Shown here: one piece after another, positions 26,004 to 35,400 of the stretch
Position numbering within the stretch: position 1 is the first letter of the stretch
Layout: each line of letters begins with the position of its first letter
Assembly (NCBI RefSeq): GCF_900105585.1
Contig: NZ_FNRT01000002.1
Span: 2,728,001-2,792,000, forward strand
DNA from: Nocardioides exalbidus
GTDB taxonomy: Bacteria > Actinomycetota > Actinomycetes > Propionibacteriales > Nocardioidaceae
DNA length: 64,000 nucleotides
Direction of reading: 5' to 3'
Notes under the pieces: generated by a model
Databases searched by the model: none
Seen by the model: the letters and a program-made list of their open reading frames with translations, nothing else
What the model was told of the DNA's origin: nothing
Program-made: the position numbers and the translations under genes

Positions 26004-27164
26004 CTAGAACTTGCTCGACGGGGTGAGGCCCAGCTGCATCCCGGCGAGTCCGCGGCCACGGCCCGACAGGGTCGTCGCGATCTTGGTGAGCTCGCGTGCC
26101 GCGGGGGCGGTCGGGTCGGCCTCCACGATCGGCTTGCCGACGTCGCCGCCCTCGCGCAGCGAGATGTCGAGCGGCACCTGTGCGAGCAGCGGGACGTCGT
26201 AGCCGAACCGCTCGGAGAGCGTCTGCGCCACGCGCGCGCCGCCCCCGGAGCCGAAGACCTCGAGGCGGTGGTCGTCCTCGGGCGGGCAGTGCGGGCAGGG
26301 GAGGTAGCTCATGTTCTCGACCACGCCGATGACGCGCTGGTGCATCATCGAGGCCATCGTCCCCGCGCGCTCGGCGACCTCGGCCGCGGCCTCCTGCGGC
26401 GTGGTCACCACGATGACCTCGGCGCTCGGCAGGTGCTGGCCGAGGGAGATCGCGACGTCACCGGTGCCGGGCGGCAGGTCGAGCAGGAGCGCGTCGAGGT
26501 CGCCCCAGTAGACGTCGGCGAGCATCTGCACGAGCGCGCGGTCGAGCATCGGGCCACGCCACGCGACCACCTGGTCGCGGCGGGGCTTGAGCATCCCGAT
26601 GGAGATCACCGAGACGCCGCTCGGGGTCGGGACGGGCATGATCAGGTCGTCGACCTGGGTCGGGCGGGTGTCGGCCACGCCGAGCATCGCGGGGACCGAG
26701 TGGCCGTAGATGTCGGCGTCGACGACGCCGACCCGGAGGCCCTGCGCGGCGAGCGAGAGGGCGAGGTTGACCGTCACCGACGACTTGCCCACGCCGCCCT
26801 TGCCGCTGGCGATCGCGTAGACCTTGGTCAGCGAGCCGGGCTGGGCGAACGGGATCTCGCGCTGGGCGCGGCCGTCGCTGAGGATCTCCTTGAGTCCGGC
26901 GCGCTGCTCGGCGGTCATCACGCCGAGCGTGAGGTCGACCGACGCCACACCGGGCACCTTCGTGACGGCGGCGGTGACGTCGCGGTTGATCGTGTCCTTG
27001 AGCGGGCAGCCGGCCACCGTGAGCAGCACGTGGACGGCGACGGAGCCGTCGTCGGCGACCTCGACCGAGTCGACCATCCCCAGCTCCGTGATCGGTCGCT
27101 TGATCTCCGGGTCGTTGACGGTCGCCAGCGCGTCCATCACCTGCTGCTGCGTGGGGGTGCTCAT
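26004..27164 (-). CDS. mrp: Mrp/ApbC family iron-sulfur carrier P-loop ATPase
   Basis: 386 residues. N-terminal DUF59/MIP18 domain (V-N-D-P-E-I, residues 17-22), then a deviant Walker A G-K-G-G-V-G-K-S-S near 120, V-D-A-D-I-Y-G, L-P-P-G-T-G-D, and the Fe-S ligand pair C-P-H-C. Mrp proteins assemble and deliver Fe-S clusters. TAGACT lies 8 nt before ATG 27164. Neighbours (tatB, DUF1003, MgtE-N/CBS) match the mycobacterial Rv1224-Rv1232c order. Confidence 0.94.
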   Translation of the reverse strand: MSTPTQQQVMDALATVNDPEIKRPITELGMVDSVEVADDGSVAVHVLLTVAGCPLKDTINRDVTAAVTKVPGVASVDLTLGVMTAEQRAGLKEILSDGRAQREIPFAQPGSLTKVYAIASGKGGVGKSSVTVNLALSLAAQGLRVGVVDADIYGHSVPAMLGVADTRPTQVDDLIMPVPTPSGVSVISIGMLKPRRDQVVAWRGPMLDRALVQMLADVYWGDLDALLLDLPPGTGDVAISLGQHLPSAEVIVVTTPQEAAAEVAERAGTMASMMHQRVIGVVENMSYLPCPHCPPEDDHRLEVFGSGGGARVAQTLSERFGYDVPLLAQVPLDISLREGGDVGKPIVEADPTAPAARELTKIATTLSGRGRGLAGMQLGLTPSSKF

Positions 27165-27172
27165 GATCGGGA

Positions 27173-27178
27173 AGTCTA
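27173..27178 (-). promoter_or_regulatory. -10 box (TAGACT) of mrp
   Basis: TAGACT on the minus strand, 8 nt before ATG 27164. Confidence 0.4.
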
Positions 27179-27195
27179 CGAGCCGACCCGTGGGA

Positions 27196-27753
27196 TCACG
27201 GGGTCGACCGGGGATCCTGGTCGCCGGGTGTGGGCGGGGTCTCCCCGACGACAGGATCGGCGGCCTCGCTGCGGGACAGGTCCTCGATGTCGCCGAGGAG
27301 CCCGCGCAGCTCCGAGCGGAGGAAGTCGCGGGTGGCGACCTCGCCGACGGCCATGCGCAGCGAGGCGACCTCGCGGGCGAGGAACTCCATGTCGGCGTGG
27401 GCGCGCGCGTTGGCCTGCCGGTCCTGCTCGGCGACGACCTTGTCGCGCTGCTCCTGGCGGTTCTGCGCGAGCAGGATCAGCGGCGCGGCGTAGGACGCCT
27501 GGAGGCTGAGCATCAGCGTCAGGAAGATGAAGGGGAACTCGTCGAAGCGCAGGCTCGAGGGAGCCAGCACGTTCCACACGATCCAGGCGGCCACGAACGC
27601 CGTCATCCAGAGCAAGAACTTGGCGGTGCCCATGTAGCGGGCGAACGACTCGGCGAAGACGCCGAACGCGTCGGCGTCGACCGCCGGACGCCTGACGATC
27701 TGGCGGCGGGTGTCGCGCGGGGTGTCCAGGCGCGTGCGGCGGGTGTCGCTCAT
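27196..27753 (-). CDS. DUF1003 family membrane protein
   Basis: 185 residues. Two membrane helices (F-L-L-W-M-T-A-F-V-A-A-W-I-V-W-N near 55; F-P-F-I-F-L-T-L-M-L-S near 80) with the family signature S-L-Q-A-S-Y-A-A-P-L-I-L-L-A-Q-N-R-Q, then a long charged coiled-coil tail. Function is unknown. ATG 27753 overlaps the stop of the MgtE-N/CBS gene by 4 bp, so the pair is coupled, consistent with a shared role in ion homeostasis (inference). Confidence 0.92.
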   Translation of the reverse strand: MSDTRRTRLDTPRDTRRQIVRRPAVDADAFGVFAESFARYMGTAKFLLWMTAFVAAWIVWNVLAPSSLRFDEFPFIFLTLMLSLQASYAAPLILLAQNRQEQRDKVVAEQDRQANARAHADMEFLAREVASLRMAVGEVATRDFLRSELRGLLGDIEDLSRSEAADPVVGETPPTPGDQDPRSTP

Positions 27754-29045
27754 CCGGCCCTCCCCGCGGTCGGGCCGCCGTTGATCCGGCCCGGTCGGGG
27801 CGCGCGGTCGCGCCAGCCCTCGGGGAGCATGTGGTCGAGCAGGTCGTCGACCGTCACGGCGCCGAGCAGCCGGCCCTCGTCGTCCACGACGGGCGCGGCG
27901 ACGAGGTTGTAGGTGGCGAGGTGGGCGGCGACCTCGTCCATGGTGGCGTCCGGGCGGAGCGGGTCCATGGAGTCGTCGAGCGCGGCGGCGACCAGGGTCG
28001 AGGGCGGCTCGCGCAGCAGCCGCTGGATGTGCGCGGCGCCGAGCAGCCGGCCGGTCGGCGTCTCGAGCGGCTGGCGGCAGACGTAGACGAGCGCGGCCAG
28101 CGAGGGGGTGAGCTCGGGGTTGCGCACGTGGGCGAGCGCGTCGGCGATGGTCGCGTCGGGGGAGAGGATCACCGGCTCGGGCGTCATCATCGCGCCCGCG
28201 GTGTTGTCGTCGTAGGACATGAGGCGCCGGACGTCCTCGGCCTCGTCGGGCTCCATCAGCCCGAGCAGCGTCGCCGCGGTCTCCGGGTTGAGGTCGGCGA
28301 TGAGGTCGGCGGCGTCGTCGGCCGACATCTCCTCCAGGACGTCCGCGGCGCGCTCGGAGTCGAGGTGCTCGAGGATCTCGACCTGGTCCTCCTCGGGCAG
28401 CTCCTCCAGCACGTCGGCGAGCCGCTCGTCGTCCATCGCGGCCACCACGGCCGTACGCCGCTCGGGCGGGAGCTCGTGGATCATGTTCGCCGCGTCGGCC
28501 GGGCGCATGTCGTGGAGCGCCGCGATCAGGTGGGTGGCGCCCTGGGCGGGCTCGGCCGCGGTGAGGCCGGTGACGTCGCGCCACTCGGCCACGTGGGTCT
28601 GGCCGCGCCGGCGGAAGCCCTTGCTCGGCTCCTGGATCGCCACGCGCGAGATCACCCAGTCGCGGTTGCGGGCCTGCTCCATGGCGACGTCGAAGACGAG
28701 CCCGGTGACCCCGCCGTCCTTCGCGGAGTCCTTGATCGTCACGGTGCGGTCCAGCATCTGGCCCATCACCAGCGTCTCGGTGCCGCGCTGCTGGAAGCGG
28801 CGCATGTTCAGCAGGCCGGTCGTGTGGACCTGGCCGCTGTCGATCGCGGTGATCCGCGTCATCGGCACGAAGATCCGCCGGCGGCCGAAGACCTCGGCGA
28901 CCAGGCCCAGCACGCGCGGCTGGCTGGTCTCGGTGCGGATCGCGACCACCAGGTCGCGCACCTTCGCGACCTGGTCGCCCTGGGGGTCGAAGATCGGCAG
29001 CCCGACGAGCCGGGCCACGAAGACGCGGGTCGGGGTGGCGCTCAC
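27750..29045 (-). CDS. PRC-barrel / MgtE-N / CBS domain protein without membrane part
   Basis: 431 residues. N-terminal PRC-barrel-like region (L-P-I-F-D-P-Q-G-D-Q-V), then a MgtE intracellular N domain (D-A-A-N-M-I-H-E-L-P-P-E-R, repeated D-L-L/E-E-L-P helices 215-300), then two CBS motifs (M-M-T-P-E-P-V near 315 and V-V-D-D-E-G-R-L-L-G-A-V-T near 395). The Mg channel domain of MgtE is absent, so it is a soluble sensor. Homologues such as Rv1232c share this. GTG 29045 is set by TACCGT 7 nt upstream. Confidence 0.9.
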   Translation of the reverse strand: MSATPTRVFVARLVGLPIFDPQGDQVAKVRDLVVAIRTETSQPRVLGLVAEVFGRRRIFVPMTRITAIDSGQVHTTGLLNMRRFQQRGTETLVMGQMLDRTVTIKDSAKDGGVTGLVFDVAMEQARNRDWVISRVAIQEPSKGFRRRGQTHVAEWRDVTGLTAAEPAQGATHLIAALHDMRPADAANMIHELPPERRTAVVAAMDDERLADVLEELPEEDQVEILEHLDSERAADVLEEMSADDAADLIADLNPETAATLLGLMEPDEAEDVRRLMSYDDNTAGAMMTPEPVILSPDATIADALAHVRNPELTPSLAALVYVCRQPLETPTGRLLGAAHIQRLLREPPSTLVAAALDDSMDPLRPDATMDEVAAHLATYNLVAAPVVDDEGRLLGAVTVDDLLDHMLPEGWRDRAPRPGRINGGPTAGRAG

Positions 29046-29052
29046 CCGCGCA

Positions 29053-29058
29053 ACGGTA
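29053..29058 (-). promoter_or_regulatory. -10 box (TACCGT) of the MgtE-N/CBS-DUF1003 operon
   Basis: TACCGT on the minus strand, 7 nt before GTG 29045; probable leaderless operon. Confidence 0.4.
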
Positions 29059-29143
29059 GCGGTCCGGGTGGGCGCACCTCCCGCGCCTCCCCGCGCGGTC
29101 GCGGGGATGTTCTCAAGGACGTGAGCGCGGAGCGCATTTGGGT

Positions 29144-29189
29144 TACCCTCGATCGGCCCCCACCTCGCCCCACCTCGTCCGTGTGGGGG
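29144..29189 (+). promoter_or_regulatory. -10 box and 5'-end hairpin of the exported-hydrolase cluster
   Basis: TACCCT at 29144-29149 predicts a start near 29156. The transcript would then begin with CCCCCAC (29157-29163) pairing with GTGGGGG (29183-29189), a 7-bp stem at the very 5' end. The rest of the leader to GTG 29224 has no Shine-Dalgarno. Confidence 0.35.
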
Positions 29190-29223
29190 ACTCGCGACCG
29201 ACGCCGAAGGATCTCTCTCCCCC

Positions 29224-30375
29224 GTGCCCTCCCACCGCGCGCCCAGCCGACGGGCGGACAAGCCAGCTCGCCCGACCAGGTCCGGGTGGTCCTCGTGGCG
29301 GCTGCTGCTGCCGGCGGTCGTGGTGACGGCGCTGATGGTGGCCTCGCTGGTCCTGCTCCCCGGGGACGACCAGTCGGGCGCGGTCGACCAGCCGACGAGC
29401 GCGGCTGCGCAGGAGGTGGCCGCGACGCACACGCCGGGCGTCTCGCGCAGCGACCGCCGTGACGCCGGTCGCGGGCTGAAGGCCCGCAAGGCACGGACCC
29501 TGGACAACTCGGCGGCGCGGCGTGGCGTGGTGGTCGTGCAGGAGCGCCACCGCCAGGCCCGGATCGCCGCGCGCAAGGCCAAGCAGAAGGCCAAGCGGAT
29601 GCGCCGCATGGCGCGGATCGCCGCGATGGAGAAGACCTCCAGCTTCCGCGTGGGCGCCCTCAACATCCTCGGCAGCCAGCACACCGCAGGCCCCGGCGGC
29701 TACGGACCCGGCACCGACCGGGCGGCGATGGCGGCCGGCCTGGTGATGAGCCGGGGCATCGACGTGATCACGATGTCCGAGGTCCAGGACGACCAGCTCG
29801 CGGTCCTCAACAACCGGATGGCCGGGTACTCCATCTGGCCCCAGCAGACCCTCGGCAGCAACGGCCAGCGCCTCCAGATCGCCTGGCGCGCCTCGCAGTT
29901 CGAGATGGTCGACGGCGGCTCGGTGACCTTCACCTTCGCGAGCCAGGCCATCCCGATGCCGTGGGTGCGGCTCCGGGACCTCGGCACCGGTGCGGAGTTC
30001 TACGTCATCTCGATCCACACCTCGGCGGGTCGGCTCCAGGGCGAGCGCGACGCGGGCACCGCGATCGCGATCAACCTGATGAAGGAGCTGATGGCGTCGA
30101 CCGGCGACCCGGTCATCATCGGCGGCGACGTCAACGAGCACACCAAGTTCTTCTACAACGTCTGCAACGCGACCGGCTTCCTCGCCGCCAACGGTGGCGG
30201 CCCGGGCTGCTCGCTGCCCGGCGGCCCGCTGCGCGTCGACTGGATCATGGGCGGCGGCGGCAACGGCGTGAGCTTCTCGGGCTATGTCCAGGACGGGGCT
30301 ACTCTGGCGAGGATCAGCGATCACTACATGATCCACGCCGACGTCAGCGTCACGAGCCCGGGGGACACGCCATGA
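29224..30375 (+). CDS. Membrane-anchored endonuclease/exonuclease/phosphatase (EEP) protein
   Basis: 383 residues. A membrane anchor (about 26-46) follows an Arg-rich N-terminus; a strongly basic coiled-coil region (100-136) leads into an extracellular EEP domain (142-374). Metal/catalytic positions visible: N147 in L-N-I-L-G-S-Q-H, E186 in M-S-E-V-Q, H265, D302 and N304 in G-D-V-N-E-H, D339 in V-D-W-I, and D366-H367. EEP enzymes cut DNA/RNA or phosphoesters. The same L-G-S-Q-H-T block recurs in the EEP domain of the 32430 gene. The downstream lipoprotein gene overlaps by 4 bp. Confidence 0.85.
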   Translation: MPSHRAPSRRADKPARPTRSGWSSWRLLLPAVVVTALMVASLVLLPGDDQSGAVDQPTSAAAQEVAATHTPGVSRSDRRDAGRGLKARKARTLDNSAARRGVVVVQERHRQARIAARKAKQKAKRMRRMARIAAMEKTSSFRVGALNILGSQHTAGPGGYGPGTDRAAMAAGLVMSRGIDVITMSEVQDDQLAVLNNRMAGYSIWPQQTLGSNGQRLQIAWRASQFEMVDGGSVTFTFASQAIPMPWVRLRDLGTGAEFYVISIHTSAGRLQGERDAGTAIAINLMKELMASTGDPVIIGGDVNEHTKFFYNVCNATGFLAANGGGPGCSLPGGPLRVDWIMGGGGNGVSFSGYVQDGATLARISDHYMIHADVSVTSPGDTP

Positions 30376-30806
30376 CACGCACGATCTCGACGCACCACTG
30401 GGCCGCAGCGGCCCTCACCCTCGTCGCCGGCCTGGGTCTGACGGCCTGCGGCTCGGACGACAGCGGCACCGCCGAGGACCCGTCCGCGGGTGAGACCAGC
30501 ATCAGCGAGACCCCGACCGAGACCCCGTCGGAGTCGACCAGCGAGACCCCGACCGAGCCCGCCGGGCCTGCGTGCGCCGACGTGTGGGTCGCCGGTGCGA
30601 CGCTCCCGGAGAAGTACGACGGGTGCCAGGACGCCGAGAAGGACAAGTGGGTCCAGGCGATGGTCTACCACTGCTCCTCGGGGCAGCGCCTCGTCACCTA
30701 CCAGCGCAACTTCTACGCCGCCAAGGGCGAGGTGATCACCGAGTCGGAGGTCCCGCTCGCCCGCGACAAGGACTTCCAGAAGATCCTGACAACCTGCGGG
30801 GCCTGA
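30372..30806 (+). CDS. Small lipoprotein
   Basis: 144 residues. Signal peptide with lipobox L-T-A-C near residue 26, then a Ser/Thr/Pro/Glu-rich linker (to about 70) typical of proteins held off the membrane, then a compact domain with four Cys (P-A-C-A-D-V-W, Y-D-G-C, Y-H-C-S-S-G, T-T-C-G-A) likely in two disulfides. No family recognised. ATGA overlap with the EEP gene implies coupled expression and perhaps a physical partner role. Confidence 0.8.
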   Translation: MTRTISTHHWAAAALTLVAGLGLTACGSDDSGTAEDPSAGETSISETPTETPSESTSETPTEPAGPACADVWVAGATLPEKYDGCQDAEKDKWVQAMVYHCSSGQRLVTYQRNFYAAKGEVITESEVPLARDKDFQKILTTCGA

Positions 30807-30897
30807 GCCGCGTCCCATACGCGGACCCGCACGTCGTCACGTGTCCGACCACCGCCCAGTCTCCAGCCGCATGCACCGCGTACCAGTGGTGCTCATG

Positions 30898-30926
30898 TGA
30901 CTGAAGTGAAAATTGAGATACAGTCA
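30898..30926 (+). promoter_or_regulatory. AT-rich inverted repeat and -10 upstream of the PLD gene
   Basis: TGACTG (30898-30903) and CAGTCA (30921-30926) form a 6-bp inverted repeat around an AT-rich core; TACAGT (30919-30924) is a plausible -10. The rest of the 212-base gap 30807-31018 shows nothing else. Confidence 0.35.
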
Positions 30927-31018
30927 GCAATCGTTCGTCCCGGGAATCGATGACGCGTGCGCGCAGTCGCCTCGCCCGTCGCCCGCCAGGACACACACGA
31001 ATCAGTGGGGAAACAGCC

Positions 31019-32428
31019 GTGCGCAAGATGATCATCCTCGTCGCCACCGCGTTGGTCGCGGTGACGCTGGCCGGGGCGCCTGCCCAGGCGAAGCCGAAGG
31101 GCGGCACGCCGGAGAAGTACGTCCCGAAGTCGGGGCCGGCGTTTAACAACCCCTACGGCAAGCAGGACTCCGTCCGCCGGCTGATCATGCAGGTCAACAA
31201 GACCATCGACTCGGTCCCGCGGGGCGGCAAGATCCGCATCTCCGCGTGGAACGTGCGCAGCGCCGCCATCACGAACGCCCTCATCCGCGCCCACCAGCGC
31301 AAGGTGAGCGTGCAGGTCGTCATGGACCGCGCCAACTGGAACCCGAACAACCCCAACCAGGACGCCGCGCGCCTGGCCGCCGCCCTGAAGCAGGGGAACA
31401 AGAAGCGGTCGAAGTCGGACAAGAGCTTCCTGCGCCGCTGCATCGGCTCGTGCCGGGGCAAGCACGGCATCCCGCACTCGAAGTTCTTCCTCTTCAACAA
31501 GGTGCGCGTGCAGCGCGGCGGCAAGAAGTCGCCGGTCAAGACCGTGCGCTGGGTGACGATGTACGGCTCCTACAACGCCACTGAGCTCGGCGCCACGATC
31601 CAGTGGAACGACCTCTTCACGATCAAGAACGACGAGCCGCGCTACAAGAACTTCCTCGACGTCTTCAACCAGATGACGAAGGACACCCCGATCAAGAACC
31701 CGGTGACGGGCTACGACGACGGTGTGATCGCCACCGGCTTCTACCCCTACATCGGCAAGGGCATCACCGGCGACCCGATCATGGACGTGCTCAACCAGGT
31801 CTCGTGCAAGGGCGCGACGACCAACGCGTCCGGCACCACCCGGATCCGGATCGCCCAGACCTCGATGTACGGCGACCGCGGCCTCGCGCTGGCCAACAAG
31901 ATCGCCCAGCTCAAGCGCCAGGGCTGCAACATCCGCCTCGTCTACGCCATGTTCGGCAACGAGGTCCTGCGGATCATGCGCGCCGCCAAGGTCCCGCTGA
32001 CCCACCTCGCCTACGACAACAACGACGACGGCCTCTACGACCGCTACGTCCACATGAAGTCGATGGCCATCAGCGGCAACTACGCCGGCGACCCCGGCGC
32101 GAAGATCGTCTGGAACGGCTCGGCCAACTGGACGTCGGTGGCGATCGCCAGCGACGAGGTGGTCGGCATCGTGCGCCAGAAGTGGGTCACCAACCGCTAC
32201 ATGCAGTGGATCGACTACATGTTCACCCACCGGCCCGCCGCGTGGGGCCCGGAGCACCCGGGCAACAACGCGTCGTCGCCGACCGGTCGTGTCACGGCCG
32301 GGTCGCTCGACTCGCTGAACACCTACGAGGCCCGGGTCGCGGCCACCGATGCGTACGACGCCATGGTCGAGCAGCGCGCCAAGGAGCGCGGTGTCGACCC
32401 CTACGCCCTCATCAAGGAGGAGAACTGA
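31019..32428 (+). CDS. Secreted phospholipase D-family protein
   Basis: 469 residues from GTG 31019. Signal peptide with cleavage after A-Q-A (about 24). Two HKD half-sites: H153-S-K155 in I-P-H-S-K-F-F-L-F with G-S-Y-N-A-T, and H345-M-K347 in Y-V-H-M-K-S-M-A-I-S-G with N-G-S-A-N-W. The enzyme would act outside the cell on phosphodiesters (phospholipids or nucleic acid). Six Cys suggest disulfides. It lies between two EEP genes; the next gene starts 1 nt after its stop. Confidence 0.9.
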   Translation: MRKMIILVATALVAVTLAGAPAQAKPKGGTPEKYVPKSGPAFNNPYGKQDSVRRLIMQVNKTIDSVPRGGKIRISAWNVRSAAITNALIRAHQRKVSVQVVMDRANWNPNNPNQDAARLAAALKQGNKKRSKSDKSFLRRCIGSCRGKHGIPHSKFFLFNKVRVQRGGKKSPVKTVRWVTMYGSYNATELGATIQWNDLFTIKNDEPRYKNFLDVFNQMTKDTPIKNPVTGYDDGVIATGFYPYIGKGITGDPIMDVLNQVSCKGATTNASGTTRIRIAQTSMYGDRGLALANKIAQLKRQGCNIRLVYAMFGNEVLRIMRAAKVPLTHLAYDNNDDGLYDRYVHMKSMAISGNYAGDPGAKIVWNGSANWTSVAIASDEVVGIVRQKWVTNRYMQWIDYMFTHRPAAWGPEHPGNNASSPTGRVTAGSLDSLNTYEARVAATDAYDAMVEQRAKERGVDPYALIKEEN

Positions 32429-32429
32429 C

Positions 32430-35400
32430 ATGACCCCCGTGCGAGCCCGGACCCGCAGAATCCGCAAGGAGTCTCCCGTCACAGGGTTCGCACCGAGGGT
32501 CGCTCAGCTCGCGACGGTCGGCCTGGTGGCCGGTCTCCTCCTGGCCGGCGCCACCAGCGCGCCGGCCCAAGCGGACCCGGCCCAGCCGACCCAGTCGCCC
32601 GCCTCCTCGAAGAAGGCGACGGCCTGCGCCAACCTGCTCGTCGTCGCGGTCGACGGCAACGGCCAGGGCAAGAAGGACACGCCCGGCCAGGCCGTCTCGG
32701 CGATCACCAACAAGCTCCGGTCGACGGCCCAGAAGCAGGGTCGTTCGGTCACGGTCAAGCGGGTCCGGATCTCCACGCCCGGCGCCGTCGTCACCCTGCG
32801 CACCAAGCGCGGGGCCGGTGCCTCCGCGGTCTCCAAGGCGGGCCTGAAGCGCTGGAAGAAGCCGATCCGCTCCGGTGTGAAGGCCACCCGCAAGCTGGTC
32901 AACGGCCAGCTCGGCTCGTGCCCCGACCAGCAGGTCATGCTCGTCGGCTACGCCCAGGGCGCCGCGGTCGTCCACCAGGTGCTCCAGGACCTGGACAAGA
33001 AGGACGCGCTCGGCAAGGTCGTCGGCGCCGTCACCGTGTCCGACCCCACCCGCGTGCGGAAGTCGTCGGCAGGTCGCCCGCTCGGCAGCCCGGCGGCCGC
33101 GAAGAACTCCGAGGGCATCCTCACCCGCTTCACGAAGTCGCGCGGTGACGTGCCGTCGGCCACCGACACCTTCGGTGCGGTCTCCGTGTGCCACAAGGGC
33201 GACCTGATCTGCAACCCGAGCAAGGTCGCCGCGACCAAGGCGCTCAAGCTCTCGCTGTCGTACGGCTCGAAGTACTCCCGCTCCGCCATGCGTACGGCGG
33301 CCGACCGGGCGTGGGCGCGTGCCGCGCTCTGGCCCGTGCCCACCACCCAGCAGGTCGTGGCCAGCGTCAAGACGCCCATCTCGTCCCAGCTCGGCGTCGC
33401 CGGCGGGTCGACCACCGCCCCCGCGGCCCGCTTCACGCCGGTCAGCGTCCCGGCCGGGCTGAGCCTCAGCGAGACCGGTGTCGTCTCCGGCCAGCTCGAC
33501 GCCCCGGGCAGCTACCCGATCACCTACACGCTCGCCGGCGTCTCCCCGGCGACCGTCCCGACCACCCACGTCCTGACCGTGCTGGTCCGCGAGCCCTCCA
33601 GCGGCGCCGCGGCCGGCGGGCAGTCCTCGTGCGCGGTCCGGCCCGACGGCACCGCCTGGTGCCAGGGCCGCAACGACTTCGGCCAGCTCGGCGACGGCAC
33701 GACCACCCTGCGGGTCAGCCCCGTGCAGGTCGTCGGCACCGGCTGGGCCCGCATCTCCACCGGCGGCAGCTTCACCTGCGGCGTCAAGCTCGACGGCACG
33801 CTGTGGTGCTGGGGCCTCAACAACTTCGGCCAGCTCGGCGGCGCCGACAAGGTCACCAGCGTGCTGCCGCGCCAGGTCGGCACCGGCACGACCTGGAGCG
33901 ACGTCTCGGCGAGCTGGCAGCACGCCTGCGCGACGATGGCCGACGGCTCCGCGTGGTGCTGGGGCCAGAACGAGCGCGGCCAGCTGGGCGGCGGCACCAA
34001 CGGCGCCCGCAGCACGGCACCGGTCCGCGTGCTCGGCGACCAGGTGTGGACCTCCGTCACCGCCGGCGGCTGGACGTCGTGCGGCACCACCTCCAGCGGT
34101 ACGGCGTACTGCTGGGGCGAGAACTCGATGGGGTCCGTCGGCGACGGCACCATCACCAACCGCAACCGCCCGACCGTCGTCACCGGCGGCCTGCAGTTCT
34201 CCCAGCTCTCCGCGACGTGGGGCCGCACCTGCGGCGTCACGCCCACCGGCCAGGTCTGGTGCTGGGGCGAGAACTCCAACGGCGAGCTCGGCAACGGCAC
34301 CCGCACCAACTCCGCCAAGCCGGTCCAGGTCAGCGCGAGCGGCTCCTACACCTCCGTCGGCACGGCCGTGACGGCGTCGTGCGCGGTGCGCACCGACGGC
34401 CAGGTCCTGTGCTGGGGCGACAACCGCTACGGCCAGCTCGGCCCCGCCGCGAGCGGCAGCGGCTCGAGCACTCCGGTCGCCGCGGGCGTCGTCGCCACCG
34501 GCAAGGTCACCGGCGGCTGGCTGCACCTGTGCGCCGAGGGTGCCGGCTGCTGGGGCGCCAACGACGTCGGCCAGCTCGGCAACGGCACGATCACCCAGGC
34601 CTCGATGCCGGCCGCGGCCGCGACGTGGGGCCCGGTCCCGGCGGTCAGCACCCAGCAGATGCGCAAGTGGGGACCCACCAAGGTGGTCAAGAACGCCATC
34701 GCGACCCGTCCCGACGTCAGCGCGAAGGCCCGGCGCGGCTCGAAGCGCGACGCCATGGCCGTCGAGGTGATGACCTTCAACCTGCTCGGCAGCCAGCACA
34801 CGGCCCCCGGCGGTGCCCGTCCCAACTTCGCACCCGGGCGCGTCCGCGCCGAGTGGGCCAAGAACCTCATCAACCAGCGCGGCTCGACGCTGATCGGCCT
34901 CTCGGAGCCGCAGCCCGACCAGATCACGTCCCTGGACGTGGCCACCAACGGCGACTTCACGCTCTACCCCGGCAACTCGATGGGCTACGACGCCGCACCG
35001 CAGTCGGTGATGTGGAAGGACTCCGAGTGGTCCCTGGTGTGGGGCACCACGCTGCAGATGCCCTTCATGAAGTCCTCACGCCCGCAGGCCCTGGTCCGGT
35101 TGAAGAACAGGTCGACCGGCCGCGAGGTCTACTGGGTCAACGCGCACCTCTCGCCCGGCAAGATGCAGGACGACCGCGACAAGGGCATGGAGACGATCAA
35201 GCAGGTCGTCAAGCAGCTCGGCGGCGACGGCCTGCCGATCCTGGTGACGGGCGACCTCAACGAGCACGTCAAGGCGTTCCGCCGCATCGCCTGCCCCACC
35301 CAGATGAACGCTGCCGTCGGTGGCAACACCGCCGGCAACAAGTGCCAGCCGCCCGCGGCCATGCGGGTCGACTGGATCTTCGGCAAGGGCGGGACCTTCG